This document shows, piece by piece, positions 37,330 to 49,053 of a stretch of 64,000 bases of DNA; position 1 is the stretch's first letter; each line of letters starts with the position of its first letter. The notes under the pieces were generated by a model. That model worked only from the letters and a program-made list of their open reading frames with translations. It made no database searches and was not told the origin of the DNA. Location of the stretch: positions 406,501 to 470,500 of the forward strand of contig CAHIKZ030000126.1 in the NCBI GenBank assembly GCA_903632075.3, read 5' to 3'. A program made the translations under genes and the position numbers. The DNA is from Acanthosepion pharaonis. Lineage: Eukaryota > Mollusca > Cephalopoda > Sepiida > Sepiidae.

Positions 37330-37778
37330 CAGAAAGTGGAATTATACACCATATTTGAATCTCACCATGGTTGATTTGTCAGGAAGGAGACTTCATGATG
37401 TTATCAGTCTGGAGAGAGATGATCCAACATGTGGCACCTTTGGAAAGTGCTGAGAACCATACCATGGATTGACCCAAGCTTTGTCAGTGAAATTGGGTAA
37501 ACGGAACACTTGGGAGACCCTTGATAGCTGTGCTAGCATGAAGTCACAAGTCATTGTGACCAATGGTTTGATTGTGCTGGCTTCATTCAAATTGTTGATC
37601 CCGCTAGATAACACGCTCTCTCCCAGAAACTGTAAGTAAGGTCTGCTCAGCATAGTTGCAGTATAAACCATAGGTGGGCTCTGTGGGTTTTGAGCAAACA
37701 CAAATGCGCCTAAGCTGGCATCTGAATTACGAATTGGCTGCCCTATTACATGGGTATCCTCGAATACGAGTGGCCAGC

Positions 37779-37785
<7 letters not shown>
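37330..37785 (-). other. GC-richer island with unrecognised minus-strand ORF
   Basis: A minus-strand open frame runs from the (AT)n tract to 37393. About 118 codons lie outside the microsatellite, including QPIRNSDASLGAFVFAQNPQ and NFTDKAWVNPWYGSQHFPK. I do not recognise a domain. It is denser in G+C than its surroundings and ends abruptly at the (AT)n tract at 37782, which suggests an interspersed repeat or a retroelement piece rather than a host exon. Splice sites and a plausible start are not visible. Confidence 0.35.

Positions 37786-37818
<33 letters not shown>
37782..37818. repeat. (TA)n microsatellite
   Basis: About 18 TA units bordering the GC-richer island. Confidence 0.95.
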
Positions 37819-37821
<3 letters not shown>

Positions 37822-38519
37822 TGCTAACATATTTGTGTATATGTACTTCACAGTTTAAACATTGTTATTCTTGTACTTATGCCAGTATTATGTAACCAAA
37901 CACCTAAGTTCTGGTTACATAAATTTTATTATACATTAGACATTTTGCTCAAATATCCCTTTAATAAAAATAATTAGAAAGAAATTTGAGTGAAATACCC
38001 AATTCTTTATTGAATATTGTTTATTTTTATTTTTCTATAAGTAATAATAGTATTTTTAATTATGTCCTTTTACTAGATTTGTTATCTGCTAGTCATAAAT
38101 CGCCTAAACAATTTTGAATTGTCAACCTAAGAGACACGATATTCATGTTTTGAATAAGTAGTGTATTATTATTATTATTATTTATAATTTTGGTTGTTAT
38201 AATGTTTTGGCTGATGTACCCTCTGGCATTTTATGTGCCTCTCCTATTCAATAACCTTTTATCAATTTTGAATTGATGCCTTTATTCAATCTATGGGGAT
38301 AGATTGTCCTATGAGACAGTAGCTTACAGCAGAAAAATATTGATTGAGTATATCTACTTACTGCGTAGTTCTGAGTTCAATCCCTTGGTCAGGCAGTGAA
38401 AGTTATATACTCTGGTTTAGTGGAAAAAGCAAAAGTTTGATTTGAAATTTCTAGAAGATGACCTGAGAGTACAATGGTTTAAATATTTTGATTTTAACAA
38501 GAAACATGTCCATATCTAT
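37819..38519. other. AT-rich, unassigned
   Basis: A short phrase GAGTTCAATCCC near 38369 resembles a Pol III B box and recurs near 3271, but no tRNA-like fold or A box is convincing. Confidence 0.3.
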
Positions 38520-38539
38520 TTTTATAGATCAATCAATGT

Positions 38540-39670
38540 TGGATAAAGTGAAATTCAAAGAACTGTTTGATCTGCTAGGTAAAGTTTGATTTATCTGGAA
38601 AATATATTAGAATAATTCAGAACATATATACTGGAAGCAAATCACCTGCATGTAAATAGAAAATTAATTAAATACACAAAAATAGAAATGGGTGTAAGAC
38701 AAAGATATGATGAAGTAATCTTGAGAAAATTAGAAATCCTACCATGATCCATTATTGGTGACCATAGTCTTAACAACATAAGATATATTTGATTGTTTAA
38801 CAGCATATCAACTCCTTATAAGTTATTTAATGCCAAAATTTAATTTAATTGGGTGCTTGAGTAATTTTTTCTTCTTACAAAATCTATTGCTGGTAATTTA
38901 TTCTTATTTTATTATTTAAAAAAAAATCTATACTTTCATTTTTTAGATTCCAGCATAAGATATGTATATTACAGAGTATTGATAGCAAATATAGAAAGGA
39001 AACTGTAAGAAAGGGAGGTAGTAAAAGTAAGTAAGGATTAATTGTAAGAAGATAGAATATATGACTGTTAGCAAAGGGAATAGTCCAAAATATGAACTAT
39101 GATATGGAATGAAGAAAATACAAAAATTTAAATATCTTGGTTGTGATTTAACAGAGTATGGAAAGGTAAAAGATGCCTTACAGAAGCTAAGAAAATGTAT
39201 TAAGAGACATGAAAATTTCATTAGAAACAAAGAAAAGAATTTTTATATAATATTGATGCTCCTATATGGCAGTGAATGCTAGACAGATAAAGAAGAGACT
39301 TGAGGCAACAGAAATGTGGTTCTACAGAATGATACTGAGAATATCATGGAATGAACATTTGAGTAATGAGTAAGTTTTAGGGAAATTGGAAAGAAAAAGG
39401 TCACTTATACTTAGAATCAGAAAGATACAATTGAAATTACTATGGTACATAATGAGGAAAGAGGAATTGGAGAATTAAACACACAGAGAACATATTGAAG
39501 GCAAGAGGGACAAAGGAAAGTAGTGAATAACCTTCCTAACAAGCTTGTGTTGGCAAAACAGGGACTAGAAGATAAAACTTATTCAGAGCTACAAAGGTAT
39601 GAAGTTGTGGAGAGCCATGATCATTCTACATCCTGAAGGAATTCAGCATAGGGAAGAACAAGAAGAAAAA
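38540..39670 (+). pseudogene. RTE-type LINE RT fragment, copy C, interrupted
   Basis: Same family and strand as copies A and B, more decayed. Recognisable pieces are KFKELFDLLGK (about 38545), QNIYTGSKSPAC, the IIGDHSLNNIRY block (to 38786), then after a 167-base insert the continuation VLIANIERKL (about 38975). KDALQKLRKCI, LLYGSEC and the same terminal GGAGAGCCATGATC (about 39608) with a GAAGAACAAGAAGAA tail follow. It is non-functional. Confidence 0.6.
38787..38953 (+). mobile_element. Short insert in RTE copy C with 10-bp target duplication
   Basis: CATAAGATAT is present at 38777-38786 and 38954-38963 and would occur once in an uninterrupted RTE frame, so the 167 bases between are an insertion. 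The insert shares several blocks with 6779-6870. It has no coding capacity. The class is unknown; the T/A-rich right end may be a degenerate tail. Confidence 0.6.
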
Positions 39671-40052
39671 AAGAGAACATTCATTTGAATAGATAATGTA
39701 TAATAATCCAAACAGGTTTTTATTTTTTTGTTATATACTTCTGTTTCTACATAACAACTTAGAAAAAAAAACAAAACAGTTAACACATTGATGGTAATTT
39801 CAAGAGAAAAGCTGCTCTGGCTAAACATTACTGATGATCTTGTTAATATATAATTTTGGTGCTTTTGCTGTTTTCATTCTGTTTATTTAGAACCTTACAG
39901 AACTTGTAGCACAAGTGCTTCTCTAATGACTTTTCCACTTTAAAATTCTTGTATATATGTTTATTCTTTAAATATAGAATATGAATTGCTTCTCCACTCC
40001 CTGGATATTTTTTATAAGACATATACAGTATTATTTACTCATATAGTTCACT

Positions 40053-40133
<81 letters not shown>

Positions 40134-40906
40134 GTATGTGTGTGAGAGTTATATATGTATAAAGGAATGCATATTAGCACAAGGTGCTTCATTTTGATTC
40201 TTCACAATCTGCCATTTTCCTTTGCCTCCTGGATCACTGAAAGCAATCTGAAGACATTCTTTTTAATATGCTGCATTGGTGTTGTTTTGACATGCAATAA
40301 ATTTTGCTATTATTTCCGTCCTTTTCACTCCTACAGGGCTTACATTTGACTCTTAAAATCTGGAAGATTTCTATTTTATGGCTTGGGAAAGTAAACTTAG
40401 ATTTTGTCTCTCCTGTTAACTTATCTTTTTGGCCTTTTTTTTTTTTTTCTTTTAAAATCTATATTTATCATAAGTAATAAAAAGCCTCAACTTTCTTTTT
40501 CTCTATCTTCTAAAGTGCAGCTTACAGAAACCCATTAATATCTTATGACAGTCATAACTGATTTGCACAAAGGATGTATTTCAAGATGGTGAAAGAATTA
40601 CAAAGATTTCTCTGGCATACAGCTTTTAAAATCCAGAAGAATTAGTCAATGGGAGACATTAACTTAAATGGATTGGGTTCCAAGGATTTCACTAAAGTAC
40701 CTGATATTTTTTTGTATAAATACTTATCTACTAATGAATAAATACATACAATGACACTCTAATGATAGACAAGGCTGCAGTTATCAGCTTTAAAAATCTC
40801 AGTGCATCATGCTACAAGGTGCAGATCTTTCTTGTAAGTTATTTTTTGCTTGCTCTTTGAAGGGGAAAGATTTCTTTAACTCAAATGATATAGACTGTAT
40901 GGAGTT

Positions 40907-40937
<31 letters not shown>

Positions 40938-41530
40938 GCTCAAAAGAAAAAATGTAATTTTGAAATTGATTACTATGTTAAAATAAAATCCTGAAATTTT
41001 TAGTTAGGTTGTTGTATTTTTTTTCATGGCAATGGATAATCTAAAACAGACAACAAAAAACAGCATTAGCAGCTAAGGCTTTCCAAGTGATTTAAACCAG
41101 AATTCCTGCTACTGAGATACTTAACTGAAATATCTGAAATAAGTAACATTTATTTTAATGCATTAAATTAAATCCAGTTTTATTTTATTTATTTACTTAC
41201 TTGGTAGGGTATCTTTGAAATGTGCAAATTAAGGTTTTACACCAACAAATCCAGTATTTCCCTTGAGGGGTCTTTGATTTGGTTGAATAGAAAATAAGAT
41301 GGAGTAATATTTTCTTTATTCATGTAATTTTTTTTTTTTTTACTAGCAACTGTTTATTCCAATTCTATCATATCTATTCATTTTTCTACTATCAAGATTA
41401 TTATTATATATTACTATTATATTATTATATAATTATATTATTATATATTTTTTCTCATCATTGAGATTTGGTAATTCAAGAACATTGTTTTGAGGGAGAG
41501 AGAGAAAAAAATGCATAAGTTCAGTTATAT
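39671..41530. other. AT-rich, unassigned, with CT/AT and AT microsatellites
   Basis: It contains the compound tract at 40051-40127 and an (AT)n run at 40912-40934. No coding sequence recognised. Confidence 0.4.
40051..40127. repeat. (CT)n(AT)n compound microsatellite
   Basis: CT run to 40090 followed directly by an AT run of about 18 units. Confidence 0.95.
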
Positions 41531-41536
41531 CATTAC

Positions 41537-41853
41537 TAGCAGTAGAGCCCGGCGTTGCCCGGGGATGTAACAGTAAGAGATAGATCAAGTATCGACCATC
41601 ATAAAGACTGAAAAATAAAATTGACAAAGATTATCATTTAAGGTTGACGGGCACACATGTCTTAATTTTTTTTTTTTTTTTTTTTTTGTTACGAATTGGT
41701 CAAACTCAAACAAAAACATTGTTTTCAATCGTTATGACTATGAGTCTATCGATTGAATAGAATTTTATTATAAACAATTGTCTTGTAAATGGAAGTTTTG
41801 TTGAAATCGGTTGAAAAATGTAGGAAATCCGATCCCATATATAAATGAACACG

Positions 41854-41886
<33 letters not shown>

Positions 41887-42140
41887 CCTGGGTTTTATAA
41901 TAAGTATAACTCGATATGAGTTGTCCCCCTTTCATTCTGGCGACTTAAACGTGTTTTAAAATTGATTTCATGCAAAAACAATTGTTTTTCCAATTTTTGG
42001 CACTGTCAGAACCACCGTAAGGTAATTTTACATAGTCCTGTGACGTTTTGTTGAAATCGGTTGAAAAATGTAGGAAATCCGATTCAATATATAAATGTAC
42101 AGACACACACACATGCACACAATCTGCATTTTATAATAAG
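41537..42140 (+). repeat. SINE-like interspersed repeats with CCCGGCGTTGCCCGGG head and TTTTATAATAAG tail
   Basis: The first unit starts near AGCAGTAGAGCCCGGCGTTG (about 41538) and ends with a (CA)n tract (41851-41885) and TTTTATAATAAG (about 41893-41904). A second, headless unit follows (about 41925-42140). It repeats TGTTGAAATCGGTTGAAAAA and TAGGAAATCCGAT, a CA tract and the same TTTTATAATAAG end. No ORF. It looks like a non-autonomous family dispersed through the genome; a related head in reverse orientation is at about 55384-55415. Confidence 0.6.
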
Positions 42141-42786
42141 ATTTCATTTCTTTATTATAGATTGTTTTCAGAATGTCTCCTATTTTATTTAGTTAATATA
42201 AAACTTTTTATTAGCAAAAGAACTTAGTTAATTTAAAAACTACTTATATAATAATAAGACAGATTTTGTAAACCTTATGGCTTATTTGTTCATTATCACT
42301 TGAGCAGCCACTCCTCACTTAGACACTTGGTTTTGTCCCAATGACCTTGTCACTAAAACTTCTCATTGTTAAGTGAGAAGTTGTACCTGATTAATATTTT
42401 AGGTTTACTAAGTCTGTTATGGGTTTATGTCAACCAGATTCAGATAATTTAATGTCACTTTTGCATGATTTGTAACATTTCTAATTTATTTCTAAACATT
42501 TGTACAATACAGTGGTGTCCTGAATAGTAAACATAATAAACAAATTAAAAAATCAGATTCTATATTCTGAACATGACTTCAGTTTACATACTGTACATAA
42601 ATACGTTCTTAATTATTTTTTACATTATTCATTTTGAAGAAAGAAAAAAACAATCATGATCACTGTTTTCATACAATGTACAATATTGACTAATTGGATT
42701 TATATTCTTAAATTTTAATTTTTTTATAGCTGGTCATGTCTGGAGTTTATTAAACAAGAAAATCATTAAATAAAGCGTGGCTGGTG
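42141..42786. other. AT-rich, unassigned
   Basis: Nothing recognised. Confidence 0.4.
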
Positions 42787-43326
42787 TCAGGTTAATGCAA
42801 AAGTTGCAGGTGCCATGATGATGATTCAAAATTAGAAAAGCCTTCAACATCTCTATTTAAATTGAATCTATTATGAAGTTCTTTATTTGGGATTCAAAAG
42901 AATTATTGGAATCAGGACAAACTGTTCCTGCATAATGGTTCAACGAGCAGTTGGCCATATTGAATGATGCAGAACTTTGTTTTTGACAAGGAAGTCAGTT
43001 CTTGATTTTGGTATATTGAAGCAGCATCCATCTTTCTACTGCAACTACATGTAGAAAATGATCATAGAGATACAATTGGAAATTCTTCTACATGTGACAT
43101 AGTCTACAGACTTGTCATTTTCAGATTATAACTTTTTTTTTGTTGCTTGCAAAATTGTTGTCTAGTTTTAACATTTTCAAATCTTGTTTTTTTTTTTCTT
43201 TCTTTCTATGATAAAATGTACAATTTACCTGGAAGATGAGAAAATATTTTGATGACTGAATGTTATGAATTTATACAAAAAGATTTTTTCAAAAAAAAAT
43301 GTTGGAAACTTTTTACATCACCCTAA
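42787..43326 (+). mobile_element. Mariner-type DNA transposon relic, internally deleted
   Basis: The left end TCAGGTTAATGCAAAAGTTG (42787) and the right end AACTTTTTACATCACCCTAA (to 43326) are imperfect inverted repeats and match the TTAGGTTGGTGCAAAAGT type of mariner terminus. Between them, on the plus strand and across frameshifts, are VYYEVL...LLESGQTVPA (about 42870-42935), QLAILNDAEL, and EILLHVT.STDLSFSDYNFF (about 43083-43145). The last corresponds to the PPYSPDL.PSDYHLF block with the third catalytic Asp. The N-terminal DNA-binding domain and first Asp are missing; the element is about 540 bases against the usual 1.3 kb. A TA duplication is visible only on the right. Confidence 0.6.
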
Positions 43327-43900
43327 TAATTGGTTTTAGTGTTGTTAGACAGAGCAAAGTTTGGCAAACAGTCATACTTACGGCATACTCTTTTAATAAC
43401 AAAACTAATATCATTGAGATTAGCTTAATTACTCTTGGCTAATACTCCTTTTTCATTTGTTTTTTTTTTCTTATAGATTATTTCAACCTTTATATATTAT
43501 AAAAGCAAAGATTAAAATATTAATTTGCCAGTAAGAGAGTCAAGCCTCATGTCTTTTTTGTTTTTTGTAAGGATGAAAAAAAAGACCAAAAGCATAGTCA
43601 GTTTCAGGCAATGACCTCTCTGCTTTTTAATGTCTGCATAAATGATCACAGTTGATTGTACAGTTAGACCACTTCCCATATCTTGGTAGTTTCCTTTCAT
43701 TATCTGCAACTGTAGAGAAATATATTAATCACCAAATACAAGCTGCTTACTTACTGGAAGCTATTCTGAAGATTTTTCTTTGACTGAAATTTACAGCACA
43801 AAACTAAAATCATAATCTATAAAGCAACAGTAATTTCATTTTGTATGGTTGTGAGACATAGATACTGTATAGATATGATACATTATATACATACACTGTA
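43327..43900. other. AT-rich, unassigned
   Basis: Nothing recognised. Confidence 0.4.
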
Positions 43901-43904
43901 CATT

Positions 43905-44600
43905 ATACACCAAGCTTGCCACTGGTGTCCATGTCTGAAGTTGCCCAAGGCACTGATAAAAATTCCAAAGCAAGAGATCATTAGCACCAAACCACTAAAA
44001 TCATGGTCTTCACAGCAATAACAATTTACTGTCTTCCATATATGCCAGACTTTGATGCTACACGGAGACAATATTGTGAGATTTGAGAGATCCTACCAAG
44101 AATGCTCTATTCTATCCTGAATATCATTTGGGAAGAACACATGTAGGATATTGAGGAGCTCAAACAGCTGGAGTACAGAGAGCATAATCACTGAGTATTG
44201 CCTATACAGGATGTGGTGTGTCTGATATGTGGACTGAGTGAGGTGGTGCTGCTCTACCTTACATAGCAAGCTTGCCATTAATATCCACCTCTGAAATTGT
44301 CTAAAGCATCAGCACAAATTCTAATACAACAGTACTCTAAATATTACTGGACGAGACCACTGAATCTGAGAAGTAGAAGACTGAACTGAAAGCATTTGAA
44401 GAACACTATTCAGGATGCTACAACATGGTTTTAAACTGCATTCAAGAAAGGAAATGAAGATGTCACTAAGAGATGTTTTGTAATCCAGAAACAATTGCCT
44501 GCCTTCAATGTCCTCACCAATTCCAGGCAAGAATCAATCTTACAACAATCTCCCTTCAAACTCATCATCCATGCCAACTTCGAAGTTAAGTGATCCACCA
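43905..44600. repeat. Two related segments in direct orientation (43909 and 44266)
   Basis: CAAGCTTGCCA.T..T.TCCA..TCTGAA.TTG at 43911 recurs at 44267 with matching downstream blocks (A.GCA..G.......ATTC.AA). The second copy runs on to about 44600. The sequence is fragmentary, GC-richer than average and looks like part of an old retroelement read from the minus strand, but no diagnostic motif remains. Confidence 0.45.
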
Positions 44601-44635
44601 CATATTTTCACAAGAGTGCTAGTTGATAACTGTTA

Positions 44636-44910
44636 TAAAATTAAACGACAGAATTATAAATTAAAAGAATGGCATTATAAATTTACTGGAATTGGTATGC
44701 TCAATACATGACAGAAAAGTAATCCTTTTAAAGATGGATGAATCATTTTGCACAGTATTTTTTCATGGTATTAGTATTCAGACATTAAATAAGTCTTTGT
44801 AGTTTGAATTTTATTAGTGCTTAACATATAAACCTCAGATTCAGAAATATTTCTATAATAAAATCAACCAGTAAAAAAAAAAAGTTATATCTATTCAACT
44901 TGAAAATTAT
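44636..44910 (+). repeat. Left arm of widely spaced inverted repeat
   Basis: The reverse complement of this arm aligns with 46865-47163 over nearly its whole length, with landmarks CAGAATTATAAATTAAAAGA, GGAATTGGTATGCTCAATAC, AACCTCAGATTCAGAAA and AAAATCAACCAGTAAA. Small indels separate the arms. No terminal dinucleotide or target duplication was identified. Confidence 0.7.
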
Positions 44911-46864
44911 ACTAGTCACATGACAAAAGTGAATACAAATGTGCAAATATTGGTTCTCTTGATATGTCTGAGTAACTGTGAACTGCTACTACAATTTAAT
45001 ACTTAGTGTTGGTATGTTCTTTTGGCAGAAAAAGGAACAGGTTTAAAGTTTTCTTATAGACAATTTCTCACTGCATGCAACTAATCCAGTTAATTGTGGT
45101 TCATTCAATGTCAAATGAATTTTACAAATCTACATGATTAAAATGAAGTGTTTTTATGTTAGTCATGGAAACTATTGATACAGTGAGTAAATTGCTTCAG
45201 AGATATCCACTGAATAGGATCTTTGTTTGTCTTGTCTGGCCTTCTGCACGTCAAAGGCGCTCCTCATGACCGAGAAAAAGCTTATGTTATATAGCTCTCT
45301 CAGATCCTTGCTGACCACTGGCTAATACTTGCCCAGTATCCTCCATTTGCAAATTTTGTCATTGCCACCTACTGTAAGTAGAACATCCCCCTCAACAGCC
45401 AAACCTGGGTCTCATGTCAGGTTGACTCGATTCTCTGTTACAATCTTATACAAAAGTTGGCATAGTTCAGTAGATGTCTATCTTTTTGTGATGTCAATGA
45501 ACACTCATTGCCACTTTTGTGATGTCAACAAATACTTGTTACTTTCTTAATGCCTGTTGTAGTAGAGATTTTGTAATTTCAGATACAACTGTAGAATAAT
45601 ACCAGTGTCAGACACCTTTGAATAACACTTGCACTAATAGTACTTACTTGATAATACTCACTCAAACAGTAATCCATATAGTGATCCAAATAGAGAAATA
45701 GTATAGTGGATAGAGTAGAAATGGTGATCCGTATAGTAATAGAGGATGAAGTAGAAATAATGATCAATTAGATGTCAAGCTACTACCTACTTATGCATTT
45801 CTCCCATGGTCACATGATCCACTTAATTCAATAATGGTATTGCCTGCGTTTGCTCACTGGCAATCTATGTTCAAACTCAAGTGTCAGCAGCGATACTTTA
45901 TTCCTATATAACATATCTGTATGTGAGTGATGAGTGAATTTTGAGATGGACTTAAAAACTTTATGTATTATTTTTACAATTTAGGTAATTCATTGATTTT
46001 ATTTGTTATATCAGTATATAATGGAAGAAATTGTATCTGTTTGTATTAAATTCTGAAAGAAGAAATCATCAAGCCAATAAGAAAGAGAATTCTTAATCAA
46101 TATATCTGTTCACATTCCACTTTCATAAAACTGAATAAAAAGTTTTATCTAAAAGTCCTACCAAAAAAGCTATTTTCCATATTAAAAAATACAAGTAAAA
46201 TTATTAAATGATTCAATTTAATCTCTCTAGGGTTGACCTTCTAAAAGTTTCCAAGCTGTTCATGTATTCATAAACTGATTAATACATTATATATAAATGA
46301 ATTTAATAAATTTTACCCTCTTTGTGATTATAAATTCAGTACGTTGAAGTTGTTAATGTAAATCCTATTTGTCAAAATAAAAAGCTAAAATCAAATCCTT
46401 TAGAGAAATGTTTTCATGAAATAAATAGAAAAGTGACCAAGTGACAATTTATACAATTACTTTATATTCTTTGAATTATAGAACTAAGCCAAGACTGAAT
46501 GATATTTGCTTTTGAATATGGAATTGGATAATGATACTTTTATCAAGCTTTATATAATCCTCTGCTATAGTTTAACTCATTACTAAAAAATGATAACATC
46601 TAAAGAGAATGCAAACATTTTAAAATATTTTAATTTTACATTTGAAAATGCAAGATAATCATAGAAAACTGGTTCACTGTAGGAAAGCTATATTTTTTAA
46701 TTGAAAGTTTCATTGAATTTAAATTTCAGAAATCTGTTTGATTTGTTTTCTTTTCTATTTTTTTTTTTTTTTTTTTTTTTAATTTTTTTAAATAAATTTT
46801 TCACTTTTTGTGTCCATTTTGTAACAGACATGCTCTGGTTCAAACTTTTGTACATATGTATTTT
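44911..46864. other. Spacer between inverted-repeat arms, unassigned
   Basis: About 1.95 kb. The portion 45230-45440 is GC-richer (for example TCTGGCCTTCTGCACGTCAA) and may be an old repeat fragment. A GT/AT-poor interval near 45640-45770 repeats TAATAG/GTGATCC phrases. No transposase reading was found, so this is not evidently one element. Confidence 0.35.
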
Positions 46865-47163
46865 ATTTTCTAATTGAATAGATGATATTTTGATTTATAA
46901 CTTTTTTTTATTTACTGGTTGATTTTATTATAGAAATGTTTCTGAATCTGAGGTTTATATTTTAAACACAGTAGCACTAATAAAATTTAAACTACAAAGA
47001 CTGTTATTTAATGTCTTCTAATATTAATACCATGAAAAAATACTGTGCAAAATGATTCATGCATCTTTAAAAGGATTACTTTTCTGTCATGTATTGAGCA
47101 TACCAATTCCAGTAAATTTATAATGCCATTCTTTTAATTTATAATTCTGTTGTGTAATTTTAA
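46865..47163 (-). repeat. Right arm of widely spaced inverted repeat
   Basis: Reverse-complement partner of 44636-44910. It extends slightly further inward, with an extra AAATCAAAATATC segment relative to the left arm. Confidence 0.7.
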
Positions 47164-48419
47164 TTTGATTCAAAACTTTGAAATAATTAACTTCAATTAT
47201 GTTTGAAATTCACTGATTTAGAATTCAGAATAATTTGATCAATGAAAAAGAAATACTAAAAATAAACTCAAATATATTTTACCAAAAAGTTGCCTTTTTT
47301 GAACTGTTTTTAAAAAGTAGTAAATTTCTGAAGAAACTATATGCTTTAAGTATAAAATGTATTGACAGTACAATACTTAAAATTAGTATCCACAAATTGA
47401 TTTTTATTGCCACGCCTCCTTTACTATTTTGTAGATTTTAAATATTAAATCTTTGATGGATGTATGACAAACTTTATGTATTTTTCCTACAGAAATGAAG
47501 TTATCATTTTTGTGCAAAAAGAGATTGCAGAGACATGGAAATTTGAATTGTCACATTTCTATTTTTTTACCAAAAAGAGTCCTTGAAAAACAGTGCTATA
47601 TTTTCAAATATTTGCAGCCTTGTTGAGGTCATTAGAAGTATCAAACGATTAAAAATCTTAATATCTTTTCCCTTATAAATTATTAAATAAAATTTTAAGT
47701 AAAAATAACAATTTTTAGCCAATTGTAATTTTACAAAAGTAATTCTTAATTTTTAAGTTCAGTTTTTGAGACATTTATTTTCTGCAAATCACAATAACTA
47801 ATATGTTGCTGTTTGGCCCTGTGGAATGGATAAAGGAATGAATTTTACAATGATTGCAATAAAGACCAGTTAAATAATAATGATAATAATTCTATCATCT
47901 CAATGAGTCAGAAATTAACAATCCAGTTACTATTACATTCTAATAAACAATCTACAGAATTCATTTGCACAGAACAAAGAAGGGTAAAGGAAAAATTTAT
48001 ATTTTCATTGCTTCCAAATATTATTTCTGATATCTTTTGTACTTTCACTTTACCAATAATCTCTAAAGTAGATAAACTAACAATTTATATTCTTTTACTT
48101 TCTCTCCCCCTCAATGTGCAATGTCCATAAATATGTATATTCACCTGGTTTTGATAGTTTTGTTTTTGCTTATTAATGATGATGTAGATGTTACCATGGT
48201 GCCAAAGTAGGCAGGTTAATGTACTTCTCCAGAGATATTGTCCATTTGTGTGTCTTCTTATTCCAAAATGTGCCAGCTCACCAGACTGCCATCACATTAT
48301 TGTCTGTGTCACATTTGTCATCATTTTGTAAGAGATGACATTAGATTGAGCAGGCAAGTATATAACAATCTTGTAGTCATTCTACTGGTAATATGGAATT
48401 GGAAGTAAATTGTTATTGA

Positions 48420-48421
<2 letters not shown>
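47164..48421. other. AT-rich, unassigned
   Basis: ORFs at 47235-47441 and 47903-48130 are compositionally AT-driven, lack domains and are probably chance. Confidence 0.35.
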
Positions 48422-48465
<44 letters not shown>

Positions 48466-48670
48466 TAATGGTCAGGGTTGAATAAGAACAGGAAACAGTA
48501 GTATTAAAGAGTGCTCAATACACATGTAAAAAAAAACAAGAGTAAAAATACTGTGTAGAGCTTTTAACTTTAAAGATCAGGAGGTCATTTGAATCTGCTA
48601 CCCTGGTTTCAACCTGACAGTATCCTCAGGCAATTTTTTATCAAATGACCACTTAATGCTCTTTTCATTT
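48422..48670 (+). repeat. (AT)n followed by interspersed repeat R3, copy 1
   Basis: (AT)19 at 48422-48459, then about 210 bases matching 62640-62850 in the same orientation. Shared blocks include GTAGTATTAAA, TGCTCAATACA, TTTTAACTTTAAA.ATCAGGAG, TGGTTTCAA and GTATCCTCAGG. Both copies sit immediately after a TA microsatellite, so the microsatellite is probably part of, or the preferred target of, the element. Confidence 0.65.
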
Positions 48671-48961
48671 TATTTAAAAAAAATAAATAAATAAAGGATG
48701 CTACCTGATTATTTTTAAAAATAAATAAATCCACAACGTTGAGTGTAATAGAAAGTGAAGAGGAGGAGGATGTGAAAAGGGAAGAAAAAGCAGGGAGAGA
48801 AGAAAAACAAATGTATTGTAAATGCATTGGTGGTGGTAAATCACATTTTTGTTATCCAGCCTCATATGCACTTAAACAAAAATTTATGATATGTAAGCAA
48901 GGGCTTCAGATTTCTGGTCAGGTCAAAAGATTTTGGAGATCTGGAAATGTAATAATCACTA

Positions 48962-48969
<8 letters not shown>

Positions 48970-49013
<44 letters not shown>
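48970..49013. repeat. (TA)n microsatellite
   Basis: About 22 TA units just left of the hairpin element. Confidence 0.95.
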
Positions 49014-49017
<4 letters not shown>

Positions 49018-49053
49018 TGGGGCAGTATAATAACTATTATAAAGAAGTAGTCA

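Noticed and set aside
38360..38390. Pol III B-box-like GAGTTCAATCCC (also near 3271)
   Set aside because: No A box at the right distance and no tRNA-like fold; too weak to call a tRNA gene or SINE head.
48739..49050. 103-codon ORF rich in Glu and Lys
   Set aside because: It runs into a translated (TA)n tract and has no recognisable domain; low-complexity composition explains it.
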